This document shows positions 1 to 7,655 of a stretch of 38,801 nt of DNA, piece by piece; within the stretch, counting starts at the first letter, position 1; each line of letters starts with the position of its first letter. The DNA comes from Deltaproteobacteria bacterium (GTDB lineage Bacteria > Bdellovibrionota > FAC87 > UBA2466): assembly GCA_016196825.1 (NCBI GenBank), contig JACPWY010000038.1, positions 1 to 38,801 of the forward strand, in the 5' to 3' direction. Under the pieces are notes generated by a model. The model did not search any database. It saw only the letters and a list, made by a program, of their open reading frames with translations, and was not told the DNA's origin. A program made the translations under genes and the position numbers.

Positions 1-345
1 AAAGACTTCGTGAGGCAGAAGAAAACCCGAAACACCGTCACGCCACGTCACACCTACCGTGTGCAAGCGCGTACGGCGCGAGAGGTAAAAGATCGCGATG
101 GTTACCAGTGCAGCTATATGGGTCAAAGCGGCGTTCGGTGCAACCAAACGGCCCACCTCCAGATCGATCACGTCCGGCCCTACGCATTGGGCGGGAGCAG
201 TCGAGATTTAGAGAACCTGAGGCTCCTCTGTAGAGCCCACAATCTGGCCAAAGCACGGCTGGATTTTCCTAATTGGGACCCGGCTTCGCCTCTGGCTACG
301 CCGGGCAAGCCCGGACTTTGTAGCACTGAGGCTTGCCGGGCGTAG
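1..345 (+). CDS. HNH endonuclease, C-terminal part (5' end outside window)
   Basis: The reading frame is open from the first base, so the start probably lies upstream; a GTG at 10 is the first possible start inside the window. The protein carries an HNH nuclease core: a CxxxG...C pair at about residues 34-44, the DH dyad in 'LQIDHVRPYALGG', and the closing 'NLRLLCRAHN' with the metal-binding H..N. Family knowledge: in many proteins of this kind the HNH fold closes a much longer polypeptide and cuts DNA with a divalent metal. The last 20 or so residues, after 'LAKA', are encoded by an imperfect palindrome (282-359) and look foreign to the family, as if a repeat replaced the natural tail. It could be an intact C-terminus or a decayed fragment; the upstream sequence would decide. 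Confidence 0.7.
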   Translation, partial: KDFVRQKKTRNTVTPRHTYRVQARTAREVKDRDGYQCSYMGQSGVRCNQTAHLQIDHVRPYALGGSSRDLENLRLLCRAHNLAKARLDFPNWDPASPLATPGKPGLCSTEACRA

Positions 346-359
346 TCGAAGACGAAGCC
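282..359. repeat. Imperfect palindrome that supplies the stop codon of the HNH gene
   Basis: The 16-base arm at 296-311 (CTACGCCGGGCAAGCC) is repeated in inverted orientation at 330-345 with one mismatch, and a 7-base outer pair (282-288 and 353-359, GGCTTCG/CGAAGCC) extends the fold. The HNH stop codon at 343-345 lies in the right arm. The structure resembles a REP-like dispersed palindrome, but no second copy occurs in the window, so that is inference. No T-run follows, so it is a poor fit to an intrinsic terminator. Confidence 0.6.
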
Positions 360-553
360 TGGGGAACAAGCCGCTCAAAGACGGATACGTGCAAACAAAT
401 CTGCTCGGCGCGTTAGTCGCCTCTCGGGACGCGCGATGATCTTTCATCAGTGCGGCGATCATTCCCTTCGACCGCCCACGTTATTGAGAAAGAACCCAGC
501 GGACTGGCTCGTTCTTCCATTCCGGGCATTTGGAGATTCCGGTGGGAGATGAC

Positions 554-2347
554 ATGCAGTTGACGCGGATTTCGGTCGTCATGCGTCGCGATTTTCAGTC
601 GATTTCCTCCGAAAAGAGAGGGATGTCCCCTCATTCCTCGTTGCAACGTGTCGGTTTTGTAGAGCTCTTTATCGCCGTGGGGATCGTGTGCATTTTGGGA
701 GTCATTTCACTGACCATGCAGATCACCCAAAGAACTGGTTCGAGGCGGTTATTGGAACGGGTCAATCGAGTGGAAGCGTTTTACTCCGGTGAGATGCTGG
801 CCTGGCATGCGGCTCTCCGCGAAGCTGATAGCTTGGCGGTCGGCGGAACTGTCACCTTTGAAAATGACTATGCCACCCAGACAATAGCGGCTCTCACCCC
901 GGACGCCTATGTCACTGGGCCGGGGGAGAGTCTCAATATCTCCGCAACAACCCAGTATGCGCCAATCAAAGTCATAGTGAGGCGACTCACGAGCAACAAT
1001 TTTGAGAGCACCAGAGTGAGCTCTTTGAATAACGCCCATTGCGGACGCGTCGGCTTTTTGGGCTTTTCCGAAAAATACAGAGTGTGCCTCGGACAAACGG
1101 GCGGAACTGGCATTCCCAAGATTTACATCGCAACGGTCGGCACGGTAACGACCACAAGTGGCTCTTCCATCGGAACTCATTACCTGAGACTTCTCTCAAA
1201 CGGGACTGTCGATGAAAACTTTGGTCCACTGGGGGTCGTGGGAATCGCCCACCCTGGGGCCATCAATGGCGGAAACTATATGTATCCCATCTTCAATACT
1301 CGCCCCGATGGCTCGAGTGTTGGCATGGCCGGCGGTTATCTCTACCACATGCTAAAGGATGGTCAGCTCGATTTCACCTATGGAAGTAATGGCTTCACGG
1401 CTCTGTCTTTAACGAGTTCGATGTCGAATTGGGTGTGGCCCGGGCTATTAAGCCCTTCGGGGGCATTTTTGGCGCCGCAGGAAGACACTCAACTTGTCCT
1501 TTATCGCTACTTGATCAATGGGCTTTTGGACGGTGATTTTGGAGTTGCGGGAAAACTGGAGCTGGATATCGAAACGAATGATGCCCAGGCTTTGGAAACC
1601 CCGGTGGGGGTCCTCCACGGGCAAAGTTCCATTTACTGCCTCGTGGGATTTGCCACAGCTGCGACACCGGGTTTTTGGGATCGCTTCACCCTCATCAAGA
1701 CGGACCTGAAGGGAAGATTGGACAGCGCTTTCGCAAACCAAGGAAAGCTCGATATCAGCGGCCTCACCACCCATCCTCAGTTTGCTGTCCTTCCCGATGG
1801 CGCGATTGCCGTGTTTGCTCAGGTCTCATCGGGTTCGGCCGTCTATCGTTTCCGTCCGGACGGCTCCGCGGATGCGGCCTTCGGTCAGGCGGGCCGAGTA
1901 GACCTCGGCCCCGCTGCCCTCCGTTTTATAACCGACGGAAACTCGCGTTTTCTGGCGTGGCGACAAACGCAAAACCCTGCTCTTACGTTTGATCCGACCC
2001 ATATGTTGAACTTCCTCACCCGCCACTTCATGGACGGAACTGTCGATGTCACGTTCGGTTTGAACGGAACGCTCAGTGTTCCGGACACATATGGATCAAC
2101 GCAATCCGCGGGCAGTGGAACTCTTCAGGGGCTCATCGATGTCATTCCCGATAAGGATGGCGCCCTTTATACATTTGGCGCCGAGTATGCCACTAACAGC
2201 TTTATGATGGCCAACGAGTCCACAATTCAGATCTCGCATTGGCGCGCCGATGGCACTCTGGATACCTCGTTCGGTGAAAACGGAATGGCTCGGCACTCGA
2301 TAAAGTTGCACCCCACCACGTACGTTGTCTTTCGGCTCATCGATTGA
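554..2347 (+). CDS. Pilin-like membrane protein with a seven-copy delta-60 (DUF5122) propeller
   Basis: The start is chosen at ATG 554, preceded by GGGAG at 544-548; a TTG at 530 is in frame but has no better signal. A short charged leader is followed by 'RVGFVELFIAVGIVCILG', which resembles a type IV prepilin cleavage site plus hydrophobic helix, except that Glu is at mature position 3 rather than 5. The rest contains seven copies of the delta-60 signature (LDxxFGxxGxxxL), starting near bases 1201, 1363, 1519, 1711, 1861, 2036 and 2251, spaced 50-72 residues apart. Family knowledge: these repeats (TIGR02608, DUF5122) form beta-propellers in secreted or surface proteins. Seven copies fit one seven-bladed propeller held at the envelope by a pilin-like anchor; that architecture is inference. 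No other pilus gene is adjacent. Confidence 0.75.
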   Translation: MQLTRISVVMRRDFQSISSEKRGMSPHSSLQRVGFVELFIAVGIVCILGVISLTMQITQRTGSRRLLERVNRVEAFYSGEMLAWHAALREADSLAVGGTVTFENDYATQTIAALTPDAYVTGPGESLNISATTQYAPIKVIVRRLTSNNFESTRVSSLNNAHCGRVGFLGFSEKYRVCLGQTGGTGIPKIYIATVGTVTTTSGSSIGTHYLRLLSNGTVDENFGPLGVVGIAHPGAINGGNYMYPIFNTRPDGSSVGMAGGYLYHMLKDGQLDFTYGSNGFTALSLTSSMSNWVWPGLLSPSGAFLAPQEDTQLVLYRYLINGLLDGDFGVAGKLELDIETNDAQALETPVGVLHGQSSIYCLVGFATAATPGFWDRFTLIKTDLKGRLDSAFANQGKLDISGLTTHPQFAVLPDGAIAVFAQVSSGSAVYRFRPDGSADAAFGQAGRVDLGPAALRFITDGNSRFLAWRQTQNPALTFDPTHMLNFLTRHFMDGTVDVTFGLNGTLSVPDTYGSTQSAGSGTLQGLIDVIPDKDGALYTFGAEYATNSFMMANESTIQISHWRADGTLDTSFGENGMARHSIKLHPTTYVVFRLID

Positions 2348-2364
2348 ACTGCGGGGTCAAGGGG

Positions 2365-2385
2365 CTTACTTATGACCTCATTAGT
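2365..2385. repeat. Single arm of a dispersed repeat
   Basis: The 21 bases here carry TTACTTATGACCTCATTAGT, identical to the core of the right arm of the 184-bp palindromic element at 12784-12811, and one mismatch from the right half of the hairpin at 31082-31117 over the shared part. It lies 17 bases after the stop codon of the propeller gene. No partner arm is visible nearby. Confidence 0.7.
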
Positions 2386-2569
2386 TTTCCCCATCACAAT
2401 GTTTCATGATTGAAATGGCGCTTCCTTGCTGTTGAACTCGTTGAAGATTTTGACAGTCGTCCAAAATGTGACGGGACTGAGGTTGATCTCGATCCGGTCT
2501 ATTCCTTAAGATTCACCTAGGATGCTCGTGCTCGGGCGACTTGAAGACTCAAAGGTTTAGGGAGGTCCC

Positions 2570-2707
2570 ATGATTAAGACAGTCGTTTCCTTGGTAGCTC
2601 TTGTTGTGATCATTGCAATCGTATCCTGTTCGAAAAGCTCATTGTCCACCGATCCAACGGCCAGCACGGTTTTGCCATCCGCTGTGAACGTTGACTACGC
2701 AAACTAA
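2570..2707 (+). CDS. Small lipoprotein (45 aa)
   Basis: A short ORF starting at ATG 2570 with a strong GGAGGT at 2561-2566 encodes 45 residues. The N-terminus is a lipoprotein signal: a Lys at position 3, a hydrophobic stretch of valines, leucines and isoleucines, then the lipobox I-V-S-C with Cys at residue 20. The mature part is only 26 residues, rich in Ser and Thr, and has no recognised domain. Family knowledge: such proteins are lipidated on the Cys and anchored to the inner or outer membrane; residue 2 after the Cys is Lys, not Asp, so inner-membrane retention is not indicated. It lies 24 bases before the next secreted-protein gene and is probably cotranscribed with it. Function is unknown. 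Confidence 0.65.
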   Translation: MIKTVVSLVALVVIIAIVSCSKSSLSTDPTASTVLPSAVNVDYAN

Positions 2708-2731
2708 CCCTTCATTTCAGGAGAAAGAACG

Positions 2732-3985
2732 ATGAATAAGCTCATCTATTTTACATTGGCGCTGTCAATAACGTTACCCTTGGTCCGTGCTGCGGAGGAG
2801 TTTGAGAAGAAGGATATTAAGGGTCAAGGTGATCCTCTGATGGAAAAATGCATGGAGGATCAGATGAAGAGCATGGAGCGCTTCAAAAAGGGGTACTCAG
2901 GCTTTAACTCCGGCGGCAATGGGTGGGCGATGATGTATTATCAGCAGCTTTCCGACCGGCTTCTTTATCAGGTTCCGAGCCAAGTCAAGATGACAATGTG
3001 TATGCTCGAATCCGCGTTTGGCTGGGATGGAGAGACCGTTCCGTACAGCGCTTCGCGCGAAATGGTGATGAGTGGCATGCAGGGTAGCGCGACGTCCAAT
3101 CAATCACTCGCTCTGTACGGAAGCGATTCCTTCACCATGTACTCGAAGATGACCGTGAGTGACGCCACTGCCGATGAAAAGGGCAGCCTATTTGACTCGT
3201 CGGAGACGGTCCGCGTGGTCCAGGCCTGGTTCGGGCCGTCGCAAACAGCCGTGACATCGGGCAAACCGAAGGTGCGCCTCATTTACTCGGGAAAGGCGAA
3301 GACGAGTCGCGGAATTGGCGTTTTCAACAACGACGGTTTAATGAATGGTCAAGGTGAAGGCCGGTTTCTCCAGGTTCAGACCATTCGATGGGACAGGAAA
3401 TCTGATGATGGAGTCCAGTCGGTGGCGTTGCAGGAAGTGATGCAATCCACCCCCGGATCGGCCTTCCAAAGCAAGGAGGGAAATTCCTACGCACCGACGG
3501 GAGGCGATCGTAACTTCCAGGCGATAGCGAACTACTACCCTGCCGATTTCACCGACTCGCTGGGCAATGCTCACAAGGCAGGTGAATTAGAGGTCTCGGC
3601 CACGGAGCGCAGCTCCTTTGGCGGCAGTTTCATGACGATGCAGGCAACGGGCATAATGAACAAAGTGAGTGGCGATGGAAAGCTGTGCATGAGCGATTCG
3701 ACGGGAGCATCGGGCTCGTCCTACTCCAGGCCGTCCAAATGCTTCGCCGTGACCTTGGATTCCGAAGGGGACGTTTCAGCCATCAATAGCGAGATGAGTA
3801 GCTCTAACGCGGCCGCGGCCTTTGACGGTCGCAAGGCGTTCAAGTCGGATTACAACCCGAGTCCGTCCTCCATGAGCACAATGCACCAAGGGACACAGTA
3901 TTCTGGCTCCAATGGCGCCGCGAATACGGAATCGTTCAAGCCTTCGGATGCGGGTGGCGCTTTCGCGGAGCAGAAGTTCCATTGA
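2732..3985 (+). CDS. Secreted protein of unknown function (417 aa)
   Basis: The start at ATG 2732 is preceded by AGGAG about 10 bases upstream. Residues 1-20 form a Sec signal peptide (MNKLIYFTLALSITLPLVRA, cleavage after ARA-type residues), so the protein is exported. The mature protein is rich in Ser, Gly, Asn and Met, with only four Cys, and ends in a low-complexity Ser/Asn/Gly tail (about 360-417). I recognise no domain. It directly follows the small lipoprotein gene and may share its transcript. Its last 50 bases (3936-3985) overlap the 3' end of batD on the other strand, so the two genes end tail to tail through each other. Confidence 0.75.
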   Translation: MNKLIYFTLALSITLPLVRAAEEFEKKDIKGQGDPLMEKCMEDQMKSMERFKKGYSGFNSGGNGWAMMYYQQLSDRLLYQVPSQVKMTMCMLESAFGWDGETVPYSASREMVMSGMQGSATSNQSLALYGSDSFTMYSKMTVSDATADEKGSLFDSSETVRVVQAWFGPSQTAVTSGKPKVRLIYSGKAKTSRGIGVFNNDGLMNGQGEGRFLQVQTIRWDRKSDDGVQSVALQEVMQSTPGSAFQSKEGNSYAPTGGDRNFQAIANYYPADFTDSLGNAHKAGELEVSATERSSFGGSFMTMQATGIMNKVSGDGKLCMSDSTGASGSSYSRPSKCFAVTLDSEGDVSAINSEMSSSNAAAAFDGRKAFKSDYNPSPSSMSTMHQGTQYSGSNGAANTESFKPSDAGGAFAEQKFH

Positions 3986-5219
3986 TCGCCGTCTCAATCT
4001 CATTTCGGATCTCCAGCGGGGAGGGCTTCTCTCCGCTGGAGAGGCGCGCGTAAAGGGCCTCCTCGCACCGTCGCAAAGTTTGCTTCAGAGCCGAAGCCTG
4101 GCCCGCGTCTTGAGAATTCTCTAGCAACGAGCGAATCCAGGCCGCCAGCATCCGATACGCCTCGCCCGCATCATTGCGCGACACACTTTCATTCGCCAAT
4201 TTTCTCCAGTCAGGTGCTGCTGCCACATCCGAAGAGGCGGCCCTTTCTTCCAGAGGCGTGGGCCGGGCAGGGCGCGCCATCGATATCCTCCTGATGGGGG
4301 ATCGCAGCCCCAAGAAGGCTAGAAAAACCAAGAACAAAACGTTGACCAAAATCACAAACGGATTGCGAAAGACACTGGTAATGGACTGGCCCGCCCGCGG
4401 GGTCGAGGTCTGGACGGTCAATTCGGGTGGGGCGGAGTTGACCGGCATCAGCGAGATGGGACCGATCGGGAGCGACTCATACTTTCCATGCTTGGTGTTG
4501 AAGTACCAGAAGTGGGTTTGAGGAATGTCTTGCTTGAGTTGAGTGTGGGCCACGAAGGTGTACTCGAAAGTTTTCGTCGCAAACGAACCGCTCCCCAAAA
4601 TGGTGGCGTGTTGGGAGGCGAGCTCAACGCTTGAGGGAAAGACAAGGTGTGGAGCTTCAAACTCCGGAAAGTTGCCCTCACCCTGGACGAGCACGCGAAG
4701 GGTCATCGGCTGGTCGGGGTAAAAGCTCAACTGAGAATCGGTGTTGAGCGTGAGCTGGCCCACGGCGACTGTGCCACTCGGGTGCTGGGGCAGTGGGCGG
4801 ATGGGGAGGAGGTTTCCTTCGCTGAGAAGAGGTTTCTCGAGCCCTTTGACGATGAGATGCATGGGGTCGATGCGCGGGTTATCGCGAGTGGCGACTGGAG
4901 TGATCGTGTACGCCCCCACAAGAACACGATACCGGTTTTTCCCAAACGGGCTCAGGATCAACCGACCCTGGCGCAGCGCCGTGTTTTCCGTCCAGAAGCC
5001 ATCAAATTCGGGGAAGCGCGAGACCTCGATCTCTTCAAAGGGCCGAGAGGAGGTGAGGTAGAAGCCGGCGGTGACCGGTTCACCCCGCATGATGCTGGGT
5101 TTAGAAAACTCTAGAGTGAGACGGACCGACGGGGGGCCACCTCGCAGGATCTCAAATGGTGGCAAGAGCTCGGCCCGCGCAGCCAGCAGCGATAATAGAA
5201 TGAAGAGAGATCTCACCAT
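3936..5219 (-). CDS. batD: BatD-like membrane protein
   Basis: This is the last gene of the minus-strand Bat cluster; its start overlaps the end of the BatB gene by 7 bases. Residues 1-16 are a signal peptide, residues 17-280 are a beta-rich periplasmic region in which two Ig-like halves can be seen (each has a 'PxxxRGEPVT' or 'YPDQPMTLRV' type strand), and residues 287-305 are a single transmembrane helix. A helical cytoplasmic tail of about 120 residues follows, with a segment around 'LANESVSRNDAGEAYRML'. Family knowledge: BatD (oxygen-tolerance family, PF13584) works with the von Willebrand factor A proteins BatA and BatB at the membrane; its biochemical role is unsettled. The tail is a C-terminal extension similar in style to the gene at 7643-8452. 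The 3' end overlaps the neighbouring plus-strand gene by 50 bases. Confidence 0.8.
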   Translation of the reverse strand: MVRSLFILLSLLAARAELLPPFEILRGGPPSVRLTLEFSKPSIMRGEPVTAGFYLTSSRPFEEIEVSRFPEFDGFWTENTALRQGRLILSPFGKNRYRVLVGAYTITPVATRDNPRIDPMHLIVKGLEKPLLSEGNLLPIRPLPQHPSGTVAVGQLTLNTDSQLSFYPDQPMTLRVLVQGEGNFPEFEAPHLVFPSSVELASQHATILGSGSFATKTFEYTFVAHTQLKQDIPQTHFWYFNTKHGKYESLPIGPISLMPVNSAPPELTVQTSTPRAGQSITSVFRNPFVILVNVLFLVFLAFLGLRSPIRRISMARPARPTPLEERAASSDVAAAPDWRKLANESVSRNDAGEAYRMLAAWIRSLLENSQDAGQASALKQTLRRCEEALYARLSSGEKPSPLEIRNEIETAINGTSAPRKRHPHPKA

Positions 5220-6661
5220 GGTTTATCGACGTATTTTGCGGTGCGATTCCGGTTGCGAGATTCCATGATTCGCTGCAGAGCCTGGCGCTCCTCGTTGGAG
5301 AGGAGCTCAAAGAGTTTGCGCTTCTGGTCACCACTGAAATTCTGGCTCTGGAAATTCTTCTGGGGCCCTTTGGGATCTTGGGGATTCTGTGGATCTTTTC
5401 CCTCTCCCTGTCCGTTCTGTGATTGCTTGGCCAGCAGCCGCGCTACCAAGGCCATATTCTCCGTGATCCGTTGATCGATCTCGCGTGAGCCCTTCATCAC
5501 GACGTCATGGGCCTGTTGGTACAGGTCAAGCGCCGTCTGGCCGTCCCCCTGACGCAGGGCCATGTTTCCCAAATTGAATAGGGCCTTCTTGCGGAGCTCG
5601 GGATTGTGAGAGAGCGACTCGGCCTGTTGGAAGCCCTCCTGAGCATCATCAAACCTTCCTGAGGCCTCGTCCCCCGTGGCTCTGTTAAAAAGAAGTATTG
5701 CCTGTCGCTCGGGATCCACCGGTTCATCGGCCCTGGCGAGGGTGCCGGCACTGACGAGAGAGCAGATCACGAGCGATCGTAGAAGGACCGGCCAGCGCCG
5801 TCTGCTGAGTTCCCAAACGAAGAAGATGAGAGCGAGTGCTATGAGATGGGGGAAGAGGTCCATCGTCGGATGAAAGGTCAGGCGGTGGGCGCCGGTGGGC
5901 TTGAGTGTTTCTGTCACCGCCTTCACCTGATCGAGGCGAGCAGGGAAGGTGCGACCACCCGTGGCGTTTGACAATTTCTCAAGAAGTGCGCGGTTCAGTT
6001 GTGAAAGGTGGCCGTGCGAGCCGGCCCCTGAAACGAAGCGCGACTCAATGGGAACGTTGGCCCCTTGGGGTGTGGCGGCCGCAATGGTGTGGATGGGGAT
6101 CTCATGTTTAATGAAGAGGCCGAGAGTGTCGGAACCAATGGGTTCCTCCATTTCGCCATCTGAAAAAACCACGATTTGTGGGGAGGAGACCTTCAGGCGT
6201 TGTGTCGTCTCGAAGAGCTTCTTGAGTGCGTTGTCGAGATGGCTCGAGGGGCTTGTGACGACATCGGGGGAGAGGTAGGAGAGCATTTCGACCGTGGCAT
6301 CGGGATCGTTTGTGAGCGGCATCTGGAGATAGGCGTCGCCCGCGAAGGGGAATAGAGCAAATCGAAAACCGGGGAGCTCATGCACGAGGCGCTCGGCAAA
6401 GAGAAGAGAGAACTGAATGCGATTCGGCGGGATGTCCTGCCCCAACATGCTCCGCGATATATCGAACACAAGAAAGATGTCACCGCCCTCTCCATCGGCC
6501 GACGGCTCTTCGCGGCCGAGCTGCGGACGGGCGAGCGCCAATACAAGAAGAGTGAGACCGGCAGCCCAGAGACATTTGCGCACTCCGCCATGCGCAACGA
6601 GGATCGCGCCGACTAGGGCGACGGGAATGAGGAGCCAGAGGTAGGTGGAATCAAACTGCAT
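5213..6661 (-). CDS. batB: BatB von Willebrand A protein fused to BatC-like TPR region
   Basis: Two N-terminal transmembrane helices (about 8-24 and 30-44) precede a VWA domain with a complete metal-binding MIDAS site: D67-x-S69-x-S71 in 'DISRSM', the Thr of 'PLTNDPDA' near 116, and the Asp of 'FSDGEME' near 168. Further hydrophobic segments lie near 268-288 and 292-310. From about 315 to 400 there are two TPR-like helical pairs ('ALFNLGNMALRQGDGQTALDLYQQAH'-type, shortened here), followed by a Gln/Pro/Gly/Lys-rich linker and a helical end. Family knowledge: BatB and the TPR protein BatC are usually separate or fused in the aerotolerance operon; here they are one polypeptide of 482 residues. 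The start ATG 6661 overlaps the end of batA by 11 bases, consistent with translational coupling. Confidence 0.85.
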   Translation of the reverse strand: MQFDSTYLWLLIPVALVGAILVAHGGVRKCLWAAGLTLLVLALARPQLGREEPSADGEGGDIFLVFDISRSMLGQDIPPNRIQFSLLFAERLVHELPGFRFALFPFAGDAYLQMPLTNDPDATVEMLSYLSPDVVTSPSSHLDNALKKLFETTQRLKVSSPQIVVFSDGEMEEPIGSDTLGLFIKHEIPIHTIAAATPQGANVPIESRFVSGAGSHGHLSQLNRALLEKLSNATGGRTFPARLDQVKAVTETLKPTGAHRLTFHPTMDLFPHLIALALIFFVWELSRRRWPVLLRSLVICSLVSAGTLARADEPVDPERQAILLFNRATGDEASGRFDDAQEGFQQAESLSHNPELRKKALFNLGNMALRQGDGQTALDLYQQAHDVVMKGSREIDQRITENMALVARLLAKQSQNGQGEGKDPQNPQDPKGPQKNFQSQNFSGDQKRKLFELLSNEERQALQRIMESRNRNRTAKYVDKPW

Positions 6662-7655
6662 GGGCCTCCCGGTAGCGGAGGTCGAGAAGAAAAATGCACA
6701 TGAGAAGAAGGGCCGCGCCGAGAGCGAGCGGGTAGCGATAGAACGGGATCGTCTGATGCTTTTTTGAGAGCTTAATTGGCGCGCGTTCGAGGCTGTCGAT
6801 CTCGCTCACCACTCGCGCGAGCATGTTTGCGTCTCGGGCCATGTAGGATTGCCCCCCCGTGAGCTGCGCTATCCGCTTGAGCAAGCCCGGGTTCAGATAC
6901 GAGGGGACGTTGGCGATCAGTTGCCCGCGGCGGCCGAGAGAGTCATAGGCGTAGATCGGGATGATCACCCTGTCCTTTTGGCCAATGCCGATGGTGTAGA
7001 TCTTGATGTTCTCCTGGCGCGCGAGGCTAGAGGCCGTGATCGGGTTGACGGTGCCGACGTTGCTGTCGCCGTCGGTCATGAGGATGATCACCTTCGTCTT
7101 GGCCTGGGAGTTTCTCAAACGCGAGACGCCACCGAGAAGACCCATGCCAATTGCGGTGCCCTGCTTCAGTTCCCGAAATCGGACATCATCGATCTGGGTC
7201 GCGAGGAAGTCATAGTCGCGGGTGAGGGGAGATTTGGTGACGGCGTCGCCGCCAAACATCACGATCCCGATGCGATCAAACTTGCGTCGCCGAATGAAAT
7301 CCTTGAGCACAGTCTTTGCGACGTCGATACGGCTCGGTTTGTAATCATCGGCCTCCATGCTGTCGGAGATATCAATGACAAGCGCGATATCGATGCCCTC
7401 GGCCCATTGCTCTTCGGTGGCAAGCTCCTGAACGGGGCCGGCCGCGGCTACCACGAGAAATGAAAGGGCAAGGAGGCACAAAACGAAGAGGAGACGGAGC
7501 CTGAGGCGCGTTTCGCGGGTGAGCTTTGCAAGGACAGAGAGAGGGCCGGTGAAGAGTCGCTCGGGGGCTGTGCGGCGCAAGAAGACGGCGGAGAGAGCAA
7601 GGCCCAGGGGAATCACCAAAAGGACCAGAAATGGGGGGTGACTCAGTTTGTACAT
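6651..7655 (-). CDS. batA: BatA von Willebrand A protein
   Basis: The start is set at ATG 7655 because the typical BatA N-terminus begins just before the first membrane helix ('MYKLSHPPFLVLLVIP'); an upstream in-frame start at 7685 would overlap the previous gene by 43 bases instead of 13. Membrane helices at about 8-25 and 54-72 are followed by a VWA domain with a full MIDAS: D95-x-S97-x-S99 in 'VIDISDSM', Thr in 'SPLTRDYDF', and Asp in 'MTDGDSN'. A last helix near 308-325 anchors the C-terminus, leaving the VWA domain on the periplasmic side by the family model. Family knowledge: BatA pairs with BatB downstream and with the MoxR ATPase encoded at the head of the cluster. Confidence 0.88.
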   Translation of the reverse strand: MYKLSHPPFLVLLVIPLGLALSAVFLRRTAPERLFTGPLSVLAKLTRETRLRLRLLFVLCLLALSFLVVAAAGPVQELATEEQWAEGIDIALVIDISDSMEADDYKPSRIDVAKTVLKDFIRRRKFDRIGIVMFGGDAVTKSPLTRDYDFLATQIDDVRFRELKQGTAIGMGLLGGVSRLRNSQAKTKVIILMTDGDSNVGTVNPITASSLARQENIKIYTIGIGQKDRVIIPIYAYDSLGRRGQLIANVPSYLNPGLLKRIAQLTGGQSYMARDANMLARVVSEIDSLERAPIKLSKKHQTIPFYRYPLALGAALLLMCIFLLDLRYREAHAV

